Origin: CBFGRU01 sp965651255
GTDB taxonomy: Bacteria; Planctomycetota; Phycisphaerae; Phycisphaerales; SM1A02
Direction: 5' to 3'
Length of the DNA stretch: 7,392 bases
NCBI GenBank assembly: GCA_965651255.1
Contig: CBFGRU010000157.1
Coordinates: 1 to 7,392, forward strand
A program made the position numbers and the translations under genes. Positions 1 through 6,367 of this stretch are shown here, piece after piece (the stretch's first letter is position 1; every line of letters starts with the position of its first letter). Below the pieces are notes generated by a model that did not search any database, was not told the origin of the DNA, and saw nothing but the letters and a program-made list of their open reading frames with translations.

Positions 1-69
1 CTGCTGGTGCGGGCAGCAGATCGTGATGATGCGAGAATCGCGGTTGGTCGTGTGGCGGCCATCAAGTAG
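1..69 (+). CDS. C-terminal tail of an unidentified protein (5' end outside window)
   Basis: The first plus-strand frame is open from base 1 and ends at a TAG at 67-69, encoding 22 residues that finish in GRVAAIK. The residue mix (alternating charged and small aliphatic residues) and G/C-rich third positions look like real coding sequence. A second plus frame is also open here, to about base 80, but its translation (rich in Cys, Trp and Ser) looks less protein-like. If the call is right, this gene converges on the minus-strand gene beside it, and the two stop regions overlap by eight bases. The tail is too short to name a family. Confidence 0.45.
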   Translation: MLVRAADRDDARIAVGRVAAIK

Positions 70-673
70 CGCGCCATGATGATGCGCGCCCGGCCTGACT
101 TTGAATCCACAAGACGATCACCATCACAATTACCGCGAGTATGAGTAGTTGCACTCCGAGGATTGCACCGTTCGCGATGATCCCGACCCAGAGCAACCTT
201 GTTTCGCGGCCATCCGCGCGGCCGAGGTAGTCAGCCACATCGCCCTGCGCCAAACCGTGTTCGCGCGCGTAGCGGGCGAGCAGCGCGCGCCATACATCAT
301 TTCCCGTCGGGAGTCGTTCGCCGTAGTTCGGGTCGATCGCGTACTCGGTCCGCCACGCTCGCGTTTCGCGTGCCGCGATGAACGGCCCCGGCATGCGCGC
401 GACTTCGAGCGTCAGGCCGACTTCGCCCGCAACCCGGCGATCCGCATTCTCCACGGTGAGAAACAGCGATGTCAGGCGCAGCGTGCCGGTCTCATCCTCG
501 ATGATCAGCGCGGCGATCGTTTCTTCGCGCTGCGCGGGTGGCATGCCTGCCGCATCACTCATCCACACGCTGAGCAGACCGAGAGGGACGACAGCGACGA
601 TGAACAAAGCCGACGTGATCAGGAACCGGCTCCTCCACGTACACAGACGGTTGGCGGGTCGTTTATCTCTCAT
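62..673 (-). CDS. Hypothetical protein with two predicted membrane helices
   Basis: I do not recognise a family. From the chosen start the product is about 203 residues: a basic N-terminus, a first hydrophobic helix at roughly residues 17-36, a hydrophilic region of about 120 residues, and a second long hydrophobic stretch at roughly 160-190 with a short basic tail. By the positive-inside tendency, both ends would be cytoplasmic and the middle portion extracytoplasmic. The middle part contains an acidic segment near residue 60 (IIEDETGTLRL), but I see no catalytic motif and no cysteine pair. An ATG at 673 is preferred because AGGA lies about eight bases upstream; an ATG at 682 and a TTG at 691 are in frame too. 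The gene follows asd by about 30 bases on the same strand and is probably co-transcribed. Existence is well supported by frame length and helix pattern; function is unknown. Confidence 0.75.
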   Translation of the reverse strand: MRDKRPANRLCTWRSRFLITSALFIVAVVPLGLLSVWMSDAAGMPPAQREETIAALIIEDETGTLRLTSLFLTVENADRRVAGEVGLTLEVARMPGPFIAARETRAWRTEYAIDPNYGERLPTGNDVWRALLARYAREHGLAQGDVADYLGRADGRETRLLWVGIIANGAILGVQLLILAVIVMVIVLWIQSQAGRASSWRAT

Positions 674-706
674 TGGACCCATCCTGCTCAATCAAAGCGT
701 GTTTCC

Positions 707-1744
707 TCATGCGCCAATCTTCATGACTGCGAGTCGTTCGGCGATCTGCACCGCGTTGAGCGCGGCGCCCTTGCGCAACTGATCGCCCGCGACGAAGAGG
801 TCGAGGCCCTTTCCCTCCGGTTGCGAGATATCGGCGCGGATGCGGCCGACGAGCACGTTGTCCACACCGGAGGCATCGATCGGCTCGGGAAACTTGTTAC
901 TCGGTCGATCATCCACCACCGTCACGCCCGGGGCGCTCGCGAGTATCTCGCGCGCTTCGGCTTCACTCAGCGAGCCGCGGAAGGTGATGTTGATCGATTC
1001 GGAGTGCGCGCGAAGTACCGGAACGCGCACACAGGTGGCGGAGATGCGCACTGCGTCATCGCGCCAGATCTTGCGCGTCTCGTGCACCATCTTCATCTCT
1101 TCCTGGTTGTAGCCGTTCGGCCCGATCGCCGTGTTGTGGCTGAAGAGGTTGAAGAGGTACGGCTTGCCGAAGATGTCGGTCTTGAAAGGATTGCCCGCGG
1201 CGTAGTCGCGCGCCTGTTGTTCGAGTTCGGCCATCGCAGCCGCGCCCGCGCCGCTCGCCGCCTGGTACGTGCTCACGATCATGCGCTCTACACCCACCGC
1301 TCGGTGCAGTGGCGTCACGGCCATGAGCGCGATGATCGTCGAGCAGTTCGGATTCGCGATCAGGCACGGCTCGGAGAGCGCTCCAAGTTCATCGCCGTTG
1401 ATCTCCGGCACGACGAGCGGAACGTGCTCTTCCATGCGGAAGGCGCTGGAATTGTCCACCACGAACGCGCCCTGCGCGACCGCCTTCGGCCCCCATTCCT
1501 GACTGATGGCCTTTCCCGCGGAGAAGATCGCAATGTCGATGCCTTTGAAGCATCCTTCGGCCAGCCCTTCGACCGTAAGCGCATCGCCGCGGAAATCGAC
1601 CGTCTTGCCGGCCGAGCGCGGCGAAGCGAAGGGCCGAATGCTTGAAGCGGGAACTCCGCGTGCCGCAAGCAGGTCGAGACATTCAACGCCAACTGCGCCG
1701 GTCGCACCGACAATGGCAATCGTCAGATCTTCACGTTGCAGCAT
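707..1744 (-). CDS. asd: Aspartate-semialdehyde dehydrogenase
   Basis: Catalyses NADPH-dependent reductive dephosphorylation of aspartyl-4-phosphate to aspartate semialdehyde, the branch point to lysine/diaminopimelate, threonine and methionine; cytoplasmic. From the ATG at 1744 it is 345 residues, the normal family length. Visible motifs are the nucleotide-binding GATGAVG (residues 13-19), the active-site cysteine in NPNCST (C134), the segment STYQAASGAG with the conserved glutamine near 161, and the catalytic histidine in RVPVLRAHSE (H247). The C-terminal half has the dimerisation-domain pattern ending in GDQLRKGAALNAVQIAE. An in-frame TTG at 1753 would add three residues, but the ATG directly before the Rossmann strand is more likely. 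The Shine-Dalgarno signal is weak. It lies 78 bases after the glycosyltransferase gene, a gap with no recognisable promoter, so it may be expressed from the trpC cluster or from its own start in that gap. No key residue is missing. Confidence 0.96.
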   Translation of the reverse strand: MLQREDLTIAIVGATGAVGVECLDLLAARGVPASSIRPFASPRSAGKTVDFRGDALTVEGLAEGCFKGIDIAIFSAGKAISQEWGPKAVAQGAFVVDNSSAFRMEEHVPLVVPEINGDELGALSEPCLIANPNCSTIIALMAVTPLHRAVGVERMIVSTYQAASGAGAAAMAELEQQARDYAAGNPFKTDIFGKPYLFNLFSHNTAIGPNGYNQEEMKMVHETRKIWRDDAVRISATCVRVPVLRAHSESINITFRGSLSEAEAREILASAPGVTVVDDRPSNKFPEPIDASGVDNVLVGRIRADISQPEGKGLDLFVAGDQLRKGAALNAVQIAERLAVMKIGA

Positions 1745-1822
1745 GGGTCGCAATCCGATGACGGTGTGTGGGAGTCGGCTCCGCGCAGCACGAACAATGG
1801 CGCGGCAGGAAGTATGTGGATG

Positions 1823-2566
1823 TTAGGAAGCAACGCTGACCAGCGGCCCGGCCTGCGTACGAATCGCCTCCCTCTTCCACCAGAGGATGGCGATCGTCGT
1901 GAGAATCTTCCATCCTGCCCTCCAGACGCCACGAATCGTGCCGGAAATCTTGCTTCGTCCCGCGTGCCGACGGCGATAGGCAACATCGACTTCCACGACC
2001 GGCAGGTTGAGAATCGCCGCCTTCATCTGCATCTCAACGGTCCAACCCCAGGTACGGTCGCTCATGTGCAGACGCGCGAGTGTGTCGGGGGTGATGGCGC
2101 GAAACGGCCCCAGGTCGGTGTACCGCCGCCCGGTCGCCAGATGCATGAGTGTGTACGCCAGCCATCCGCCGAAACGCTGGACGGTGTTGAGCGCGCCGAC
2201 CTCGGCTCGGTTCGTTCGGGAACCGATGACGATTGCCGCTTCACCGGCGCGGATCGGGGCAAGCAGGCGTTCCAGTTCAGCGGGATCATCGGAAAGATCC
2301 GCATCGAGAAAGACGATCGCATCGGGCTGCTCGGACCGAGCGCGGATCCAATCGAGCGCCTTCAGGCACGCCGCGCCGTATCCGCGTTGCGGTTCGTGCA
2401 CGACGATCGCGCCCCGCGCAGTGCATCGCGCAGCCGTGTCATCGGTCGAGCCGTTATCGCCGACGACAATATGTCGAACGGTTGATCGATGCAGCGCGAG
2501 TGCATCGAACAAAGGATCGATGTTGGCGGATTCATTGAATGCGGGAATGACAAGGTCGCAACGCAC
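1823..2566 (-). CDS. GT2-family glycosyltransferase, polyprenyl/dolichyl-phosphate type
   Basis: A 247-residue GT-A fold transferase. It opens with the GT2 strand DLVIPAFNES (residues 4-13), followed by VVGDNGSTDDT (34-44), the metal-binding FLDAD (DxD at 88-90) and SDDP (92-95). Further on come YTDLGPFRAI (149-158), GWTVEMQMKA (174-183) and a basic YRRRHAGRSKISGT (197-210). This combination is typical of the subgroup near dolichyl-phosphate glucose/mannose synthases, which move a sugar from a nucleotide donor to a polyprenyl phosphate at the inner face of the membrane. There is no large C-terminal membrane domain, only a hydrophobic stretch at about 219-230. The donor and acceptor cannot be read from sequence. 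The start is a GTG: no ATG lies between it and the in-frame stop of trpC 18 bases upstream, so translational coupling to trpC is plausible. The family is secure; the substrate is not. Confidence 0.9.
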   Translation of the reverse strand: MRCDLVIPAFNESANIDPLFDALALHRSTVRHIVVGDNGSTDDTAARCTARGAIVVHEPQRGYGAACLKALDWIRARSEQPDAIVFLDADLSDDPAELERLLAPIRAGEAAIVIGSRTNRAEVGALNTVQRFGGWLAYTLMHLATGRRYTDLGPFRAITPDTLARLHMSDRTWGWTVEMQMKAAILNLPVVEVDVAYRRRHAGRSKISGTIRGVWRAGWKILTTIAILWWKREAIRTQAGPLVSVAS

Positions 2567-2584
2567 GACGGAAGGGTAGACCGT

Positions 2585-3421
2585 TCAACCCGCCTTGCTC
2601 ATACCGTCGCCGCTGGTCCCCAGCAACTCGCGCAGTGCTTCACCGGGGCTGTCCTGCTTCAGAAGATGCTCTCCCACCAGAACGATGCGCACGCCGTGCT
2701 GCCTCAGCTTGCGCAGATCGTCGCGGGTTCGGATGCCGGATTCACTAACGATGACTCGAGGATCATCGATCAAGTCCATGATGCGGAAAGTGTGCGAGAG
2801 ATCGGTCTGCATGGTCTTCAGATCACGGTTGTTCACGCCAAGCAGTGAGTACCCCGAATGCGGAAATCCAATGTGCTGCTTAACCTTGAGCACATTCTCA
2901 ACATCGTGCGCTTCGACGAGCGCGGTCATGCCGAGCTCTCGCGAGAGTATCATCATGTCCAGCAACTCACCTTCGCTGAGTGCTTCGGCGATGAGCAGGA
3001 TTGCATCGGCCCCGGCAGCACGTGATTCCCACACCTGATACTGGTCGACGATGAAGTCCTTCCGCAGGACCGGGAGGGGCACAGAATCACGGATCTGGTG
3101 GATGAACTCCAGCCGACCACCGAATCCTTCTTCATCGGTCAGGCAGGAGATCGCCGCCGCGCCCGCCTCGTGATACTGTCTGGCAATGCCCACCGGATCG
3201 AACTGTTCACGAATCACCCCTGCCGATGGCGACTTCCGCTTGATTTCGGCAATGACACTCGTGCCGTGCCGCGCGACGCCGTTCACCACCGCGCCGAAGA
3301 AGTTGCGAGGCCGACCGAGCGTGTCGATCGTCTCTTTGAGAGATTCGATCGATGTCTGCGCCTGCGCGCGAGCCACCTCGATGCGCTTGCGGGCGAGGAT
3401 CTTTTCCAGCAGGTCACTCAT
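2585..3421 (-). CDS. trpC: Indole-3-glycerol-phosphate synthase
   Basis: Converts 1-(2-carboxyphenylamino)-1-deoxyribulose 5-phosphate to indole-3-glycerol phosphate, the fourth step from chorismate to tryptophan; cytoplasmic TIM barrel. The 278-residue product starts with the characteristic helix MSDLLEKILARKR. Expected active-site residues are all visible: E59 and K61 in IAEIKRKSPS, K121 in VLRKDF, E170 in LVEAHD, N197 in LGVNNRDL, and E227/S228 in VSESGI. The phosphate-binding IVLVGEHLL sits near 246-254. A small insert (about residues 180-192, including GFPHSGY) precedes the GVNNRDL strand and makes the protein slightly longer than the common 255-265. It is a stand-alone enzyme, not fused to TrpF. 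The ATG is clear, although the upstream Shine-Dalgarno (GAAGAAAG) is distant. No other tryptophan biosynthesis gene is in the window, so the pathway genes appear dispersed or lie elsewhere. Confidence 0.96.
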   Translation of the reverse strand: MSDLLEKILARKRIEVARAQAQTSIESLKETIDTLGRPRNFFGAVVNGVARHGTSVIAEIKRKSPSAGVIREQFDPVGIARQYHEAGAAAISCLTDEEGFGGRLEFIHQIRDSVPLPVLRKDFIVDQYQVWESRAAGADAILLIAEALSEGELLDMMILSRELGMTALVEAHDVENVLKVKQHIGFPHSGYSLLGVNNRDLKTMQTDLSHTFRIMDLIDDPRVIVSESGIRTRDDLRKLRQHGVRIVLVGEHLLKQDSPGEALRELLGTSGDGMSKAG

Positions 3422-3425
3422 GATG
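3411..3425 (+). promoter_or_regulatory. Candidate ribosome binding site and overlapping divergent start codons
   Basis: AGGT at 3411-3414 lies six to nine bases before two consecutive plus-strand ATG codons (3420 and 3423). The trpC start codon, read on the minus strand, occupies 3421-3419, so the two genes share bases of the same CATG. The site supports the upstream start of the protease gene, but AGG-like strings are common in GC-rich DNA. Confidence 0.4.
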
Positions 3426-4439
3426 CTTGGGGCTTTCTTCGCATGGCTGGCCGCTTTTGGGGGGGATGCGACCGCGGAAACGATCGCCCTTCATCCTATC
3501 GGCCAACCCACCCCGAACAATGAACCGGCAGCTTCCCAACCGGTGGCTGGATTCTTCTCGCTGCTCAGTTGGTACGAAATCGTGATGATGGTTGCCGCTG
3601 TCGGACTCAGTGCGGCATTCTTCGGTCGGGGGTGGTATCGAATAAGCGCGCTTCCGCGCTATCAGGAGGCAATTCGACCGCTGCTGGGCTTTATGGGATT
3701 CGCAGCGCTGCTGATCGTGCCGGTCTTCATCGGGCTGGTCGTGGTCGTCATGATGGGGATTGATCTCGAAGCGATCGAATCAATGACCGCCCCTGAGAAG
3801 CTTCGTCTGGAAGGAATCACGCGCGGCGCAATGCTGGTCGCGGCGATCGGTGTGGTGGCGTTGATCGCCGCTCTTGCGCGATTGGAAGGGGGACATTCCC
3901 GGTGGATGCCTCCCCCGCTCGCTCAACCACTCACCAACGGCCGTGCCGCGATGATCGGCATTCTTGGCTGGCTCGGTAGTTGGCCGGTGGTGACGACAGC
4001 ATCCGCTTTGACTGTCATTACTCTGTTTCTTTTCTCCGGTCGAACTCCCGACCGCATCGCGCACGACACGTTACGACTGTTCGCCGAAGCAAGGGGTTCA
4101 GTCTGGTTGCCGGTCAACATCCTGGTGGTCATTGTCGTGGCACCGATCGTTGAAGAATTGCAGTATCGTTACTTCCTGCAGAGGGCATTTCGCTCGATGC
4201 GGATGCGACCATGGATCGCGATCACGCTGACCTCACTCCCGTTTTCGCTGATGCATCTATCGATCGCGGAGCCCCACGCGCTGGTCCCGCTGTTTGTCCT
4301 CTCACTCGCACTTGGCTGGTCATACGAGCGATCGGGCCGTGTCATAACGCCGATGATTCTGCATGCCGGTTTCAATCTGGCCAATGTCATGATCTTCCTG
4401 ATCGCAATGGGAAGCGACGGCAGCGGCCTCTCCGGATGA
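3420..4439 (+). CDS. CPBP-family intramembrane metalloprotease (CAAX/Abi type)
   Basis: A polytopic membrane protein of about 339 residues carrying all three signatures of the CPBP (Rce1-like/Abi) family: EELQYR (EExxxR, E245-R250), FSLMH (FxxxH, 275-279) and HAGFN (HxxxN, 315-319). In Rce1-type enzymes these Glu and His residues form the active site within the membrane. About eight hydrophobic segments are visible, at roughly 51-69, 88-113, 136-152, 176-206, 228-245, 260-280, 285-303 and 314-330. The N-terminus (MLGAFFAWLAAFGGDATA) resembles a signal peptide and is followed by a Pro/Asn/Gln-rich linker. The start is uncertain: ATG codons at 3420 and 3423 have AGGT at 3411-3414 as a plausible ribosome site, while a GTG at 3543 would begin just before the first firm helix. 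Longer upstream forms would run through trpC antisense. The natural substrate is unknown; family members include protein-processing proteases and immunity proteins. Confidence 0.88.
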   Translation: MMLGAFFAWLAAFGGDATAETIALHPIGQPTPNNEPAASQPVAGFFSLLSWYEIVMMVAAVGLSAAFFGRGWYRISALPRYQEAIRPLLGFMGFAALLIVPVFIGLVVVVMMGIDLEAIESMTAPEKLRLEGITRGAMLVAAIGVVALIAALARLEGGHSRWMPPPLAQPLTNGRAAMIGILGWLGSWPVVTTASALTVITLFLFSGRTPDRIAHDTLRLFAEARGSVWLPVNILVVIVVAPIVEELQYRYFLQRAFRSMRMRPWIAITLTSLPFSLMHLSIAEPHALVPLFVLSLALGWSYERSGRVITPMILHAGFNLANVMIFLIAMGSDGSGLSG

Positions 4440-4464
4440 CCATTGTTGAACGAAGCCCTACACT
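4436..4464 (+). promoter_or_regulatory. Candidate sigma-70-like promoter for trpS
   Basis: ATGACC at 4436-4441 (four of six matches to TTGACA) and TACACT at 4459-4464 (four of six to TATAAT) are separated by 17 bases. Transcription would begin about 4471, only a few bases before the trpS ATG at 4474. That start codon has no recognisable Shine-Dalgarno sequence, which fits a near-leaderless transcript. The match is modest and could be chance; read-through from the protease gene is the alternative. Confidence 0.25.
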
Positions 4465-4473
4465 CTGCGTTCC

Positions 4474-5550
4474 ATGAACACGAGCCCCGCTCCATCACGA
4501 TCGCGCATTCTCACCGGTGATACGCCAACGGGACAGTTACACCTCGGCCATTACGTTGGCAGTGTCCGCCGCCGTGTTGAACTCCAGGATTCGCATGAAT
4601 GTTTCTTCATCATCGCGAACATGCATGCGTTTACGACACGGCTGGAGAAGCCCGGTGAGATTCGGCGCGACTGCCTTGAAATTGTGCGCGATTACCTGGC
4701 GATGGGAATCGACCCGGAACGCTGCAGCATCTTCCTCCAGTCGGAAATTCCCGCCATTGCGGAACTGACTTTTCTGTTTGCCATGTTGTTGCCGTTCAAC
4801 CGGGTGATGCGGAATCCGACATTGAAAACGGAGATCGAACTGAAGGGTCTGGGAGACTCCTACTCATTCGGCTTTCCGCTGTACGCGGTCGGCCAGACGG
4901 CTGACATTCTTGCGTTCCGCGCTCATTCTGTTCCCGTCGGTGAAGATCAGGTACCGCACCTGGAACTGACGCGCGAAGTAGCGCGGCGATTCAATCAACT
5001 TTACTGCAACGTACCGACGGACATCGATGATCACGAACACGAGTCGCACGGCGGAGTGTTCCCGGTGCCGATCGCCGATGTCGGTCGTGTCGGACGCCTT
5101 ATCGGGACGGATGGCATCAACAAGATGTCGAAGTCACTGAATAATGCGATTTTCATCACGGACAACCTGAAGACAATCAAGAAGAAGATCGGACAGCTTT
5201 ACACCGGCCGTCAGTCGATGACCGAGCCGGGTGACATCGGCAACGCACTCTTCCAATACGTGCGGACATTTATTGAAGATGAAGCCCGCGTGAAGGAACT
5301 CGAACGTGCCTATACCGCAGGTGACAACATCGGCGATGGGCACATCAAGGCCGAAGTCGCCGAGGCAATCGATCGCCTGCTGGAGCCGATGCGCGAACGT
5401 CGGGCCCGCTACGAAGGTGACGATGCAGCGATTCTGGACATCCTGCGTGAAGGCACGAGGCGAGCGAATGCTTGCGCGGAAGAATCGCTTGCCCGTGCCA
5501 AGGATGCGGCCAAGCTGGGGTTCTTCGATCGATCGATTTCACTGAAGTGA
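4474..5550 (+). CDS. trpS: Tryptophanyl-tRNA synthetase
   Basis: Class I aminoacyl-tRNA synthetase that activates tryptophan with ATP and charges tRNA-Trp; cytoplasmic. The 358-residue product has the normal length for a bacterial TrpRS. The HIGH-type signature is PTGQLHLGH (residues 18-26) and the KMSKS loop is intact (217-221, in GINKMSKSLNN). Other family features are the central QTADILAFRAH and VPVGEDQVPHLELTREVARRFN, which line the tryptophan site and dimer interface, and a helical C-terminal anticodon-binding part with EVAEAIDRLLEPMRERR. The ATG at 4474 is 34 bases after the protease stop and gives the expected short N-terminal lead before the first strand (SRILTGDTPTG). No Shine-Dalgarno is evident. 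The gene ends shortly before a hairpin pair and converges on flgH. No critical residue appears altered. Confidence 0.97.
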   Translation: MNTSPAPSRSRILTGDTPTGQLHLGHYVGSVRRRVELQDSHECFFIIANMHAFTTRLEKPGEIRRDCLEIVRDYLAMGIDPERCSIFLQSEIPAIAELTFLFAMLLPFNRVMRNPTLKTEIELKGLGDSYSFGFPLYAVGQTADILAFRAHSVPVGEDQVPHLELTREVARRFNQLYCNVPTDIDDHEHESHGGVFPVPIADVGRVGRLIGTDGINKMSKSLNNAIFITDNLKTIKKKIGQLYTGRQSMTEPGDIGNALFQYVRTFIEDEARVKELERAYTAGDNIGDGHIKAEVAEAIDRLLEPMRERRARYEGDDAAILDILREGTRRANACAEESLARAKDAAKLGFFDRSISLK

Positions 5551-5561
5551 TCAACAAACGA

Positions 5562-5590
5562 CCCGCCGATCCTGCGGAAGGACCGGCGGG
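5562..5590. terminator. Hairpin between convergent trpS and flgH, likely bidirectional terminator
   Basis: CCCGCCG at 5562-5568 pairs perfectly with CGGCGGG at 5584-5590. After one A/C mismatch the stem continues as TCCT/AGGA (5570-5573 with 5579-5582), closing on a five-base loop. It begins 11 bases after the trpS stop. On the minus strand the stem is followed by TCGTTTGTTG, a moderately T-rich run; on the plus strand no T-run follows. The strong stem and the convergent location support a terminator, best formed for flgH transcription and possibly also serving trpS. Confidence 0.65.
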
Positions 5591-5600
5591 CGTCATCCGA

Positions 5601-5619
5601 CAACGACGGTTGGTCGTTG
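5601..5619. terminator. Second hairpin in the trpS-flgH convergent gap
   Basis: A perfect seven-base stem, CAACGAC at 5601-5607 with GTCGTTG at 5613-5619, closes on the five-base loop GGTTG. It lies 10 bases beyond the stronger hairpin and 25 bases past the flgH stop on the other strand. There is no T-run on either side, so it is not a classical intrinsic terminator; it may back up the first hairpin or stabilise mRNA 3' ends. Confidence 0.4.
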
Positions 5620-5644
5620 CAGTCAGGTCAGATTGAAGCAATCA

Positions 5645-6367
5645 TCAGAATGCGAAAATTGCATCCAGCACTTTCGCAATGATGCCTTTCTCGCTCGCTC
5701 GTTTCAGTTCTCCCTTGTGTTCCTTTACCAGGCGCAGGTCATGAATCTGATTCGAGAGCACTGTGTTTGCGGCGGTCACATCCTCTGCACGGCAGATGCC
5801 GGTGACTTTGAGGGTGGCTTCTTCCTGATCGGTCTTGATGAACGTCGTCGCTTCGAGCACGAGGTTGCCGTTGGGCAGGATCTCAATGATCTCTGCGGAC
5901 AGCCGCGCGGTGAAGTCATCGGTGCGTTCGTACTTGCCCTCACCATCAAACTCTTTCGAACCTTCCACACCGACCCGCGGCAGGTCGGTCGTCCGTCCAG
6001 CGGCCATCTGAAGGTTCAACAGATCTTCCAGCCGAATGTCGGGCCACGCGCTGATGCGACCATCGAGGTTGTAGTCTTTCTCTGCCTCAAGCTTCTGCTT
6101 GCTGCTGGCTTTGCTCGTCTCTCGAACGACGATCTGCACGAGGTCGTGCACCTTGAACGTGCGTGGCTCCGGCGGTGCAATGGCAAAGAGACTCAGCCGT
6201 CGCAAGCCGTGTTGATCACCGAGTCGAGGTCCGGGTTCGTGGGCGGCTACCCCCCCCGCCATCAGCGACCCCCGTGGACCAAACAGCGGCGCGCCAATTA
6301 CCCTCGCTGGAAAGGCCAGGAGCGCAACCATCGAAAGTACATTCAGTGAACTGCGATACCTTATCAT
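5645..6367 (-). CDS. flgH: Flagellar L-ring protein FlgH
   Basis: FlgH forms the outer-membrane L-ring, the bushing around the flagellar rod. The 240-residue product has a signal-peptide-like start (MIRYRSSLNVLSMVALLAF, likely cleaved near VIGA at 23-26). Family landmarks follow: the RRLSLFAIAPPEPRTFKVHD segment with the adjoining LVQIVVRE strand (about 56-83), corresponding to the SLF...GDiltV region; LSAEIIEILPNGNLVLEA (156-173); EEATLKVTGICRAEDVTAAN (182-201); NTVLSNQIHDLRL; and the terminal GIIAKVLDAIFAF. The ATG at 6367 is chosen because GAGG lies eight bases upstream; a GTG at 6391 would add eight acidic residues before the signal peptide. FlgH of enteric bacteria is a lipoprotein, but no cysteine is present in the first 190 residues here. 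Codons 37-39 contain an eight-G run. It follows flgA by 45 bases on the same strand. Confidence 0.92.
   Translation of the reverse strand: MIRYRSSLNVLSMVALLAFPARVIGAPLFGPRGSLMAGGVAAHEPGPRLGDQHGLRRLSLFAIAPPEPRTFKVHDLVQIVVRETSKASSKQKLEAEKDYNLDGRISAWPDIRLEDLLNLQMAAGRTTDLPRVGVEGSKEFDGEGKYERTDDFTARLSAEIIEILPNGNLVLEATTFIKTDQEEATLKVTGICRAEDVTAANTVLSNQIHDLRLVKEHKGELKRASEKGIIAKVLDAIFAF

Noticed and set aside
149..1645. A 498-codon open frame on the plus strand
   Set aside because: It lies antisense to asd and the two-helix protein. Its translation is rich in Arg, His and Asp, as is typical of a shadow frame in GC-rich DNA, while the opposite strand encodes a clear enzyme with its active-site motifs.
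1745..1822. Possible promoter, riboswitch or small gene in the gap before asd
   Set aside because: On the coding strand I saw only a four-base stem (GGAG/CTCC) and no credible promoter pair. The lysine riboswitch sometimes found before asd needs a much longer structured leader than 78 bases.
1736..2485. A 249-codon open frame on the plus strand
   Set aside because: It is antisense to the glycosyltransferase, whose GT2 motifs are unmistakable; the plus-strand translation shows no domain pattern.
3186..3419. An N-terminal extension of the CPBP protease of 78 residues
   Set aside because: The extension is the antisense of trpC and has no family resemblance; hydrophobic signal-like sequence begins only at 3420.
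5524..5537. Short GATCGATCGATT tandem repeat near the trpS 3' end
   Set aside because: It is only three four-base units and codes for ordinary residues (FDRSI). It fits the general GATC richness and is not a repeat array.
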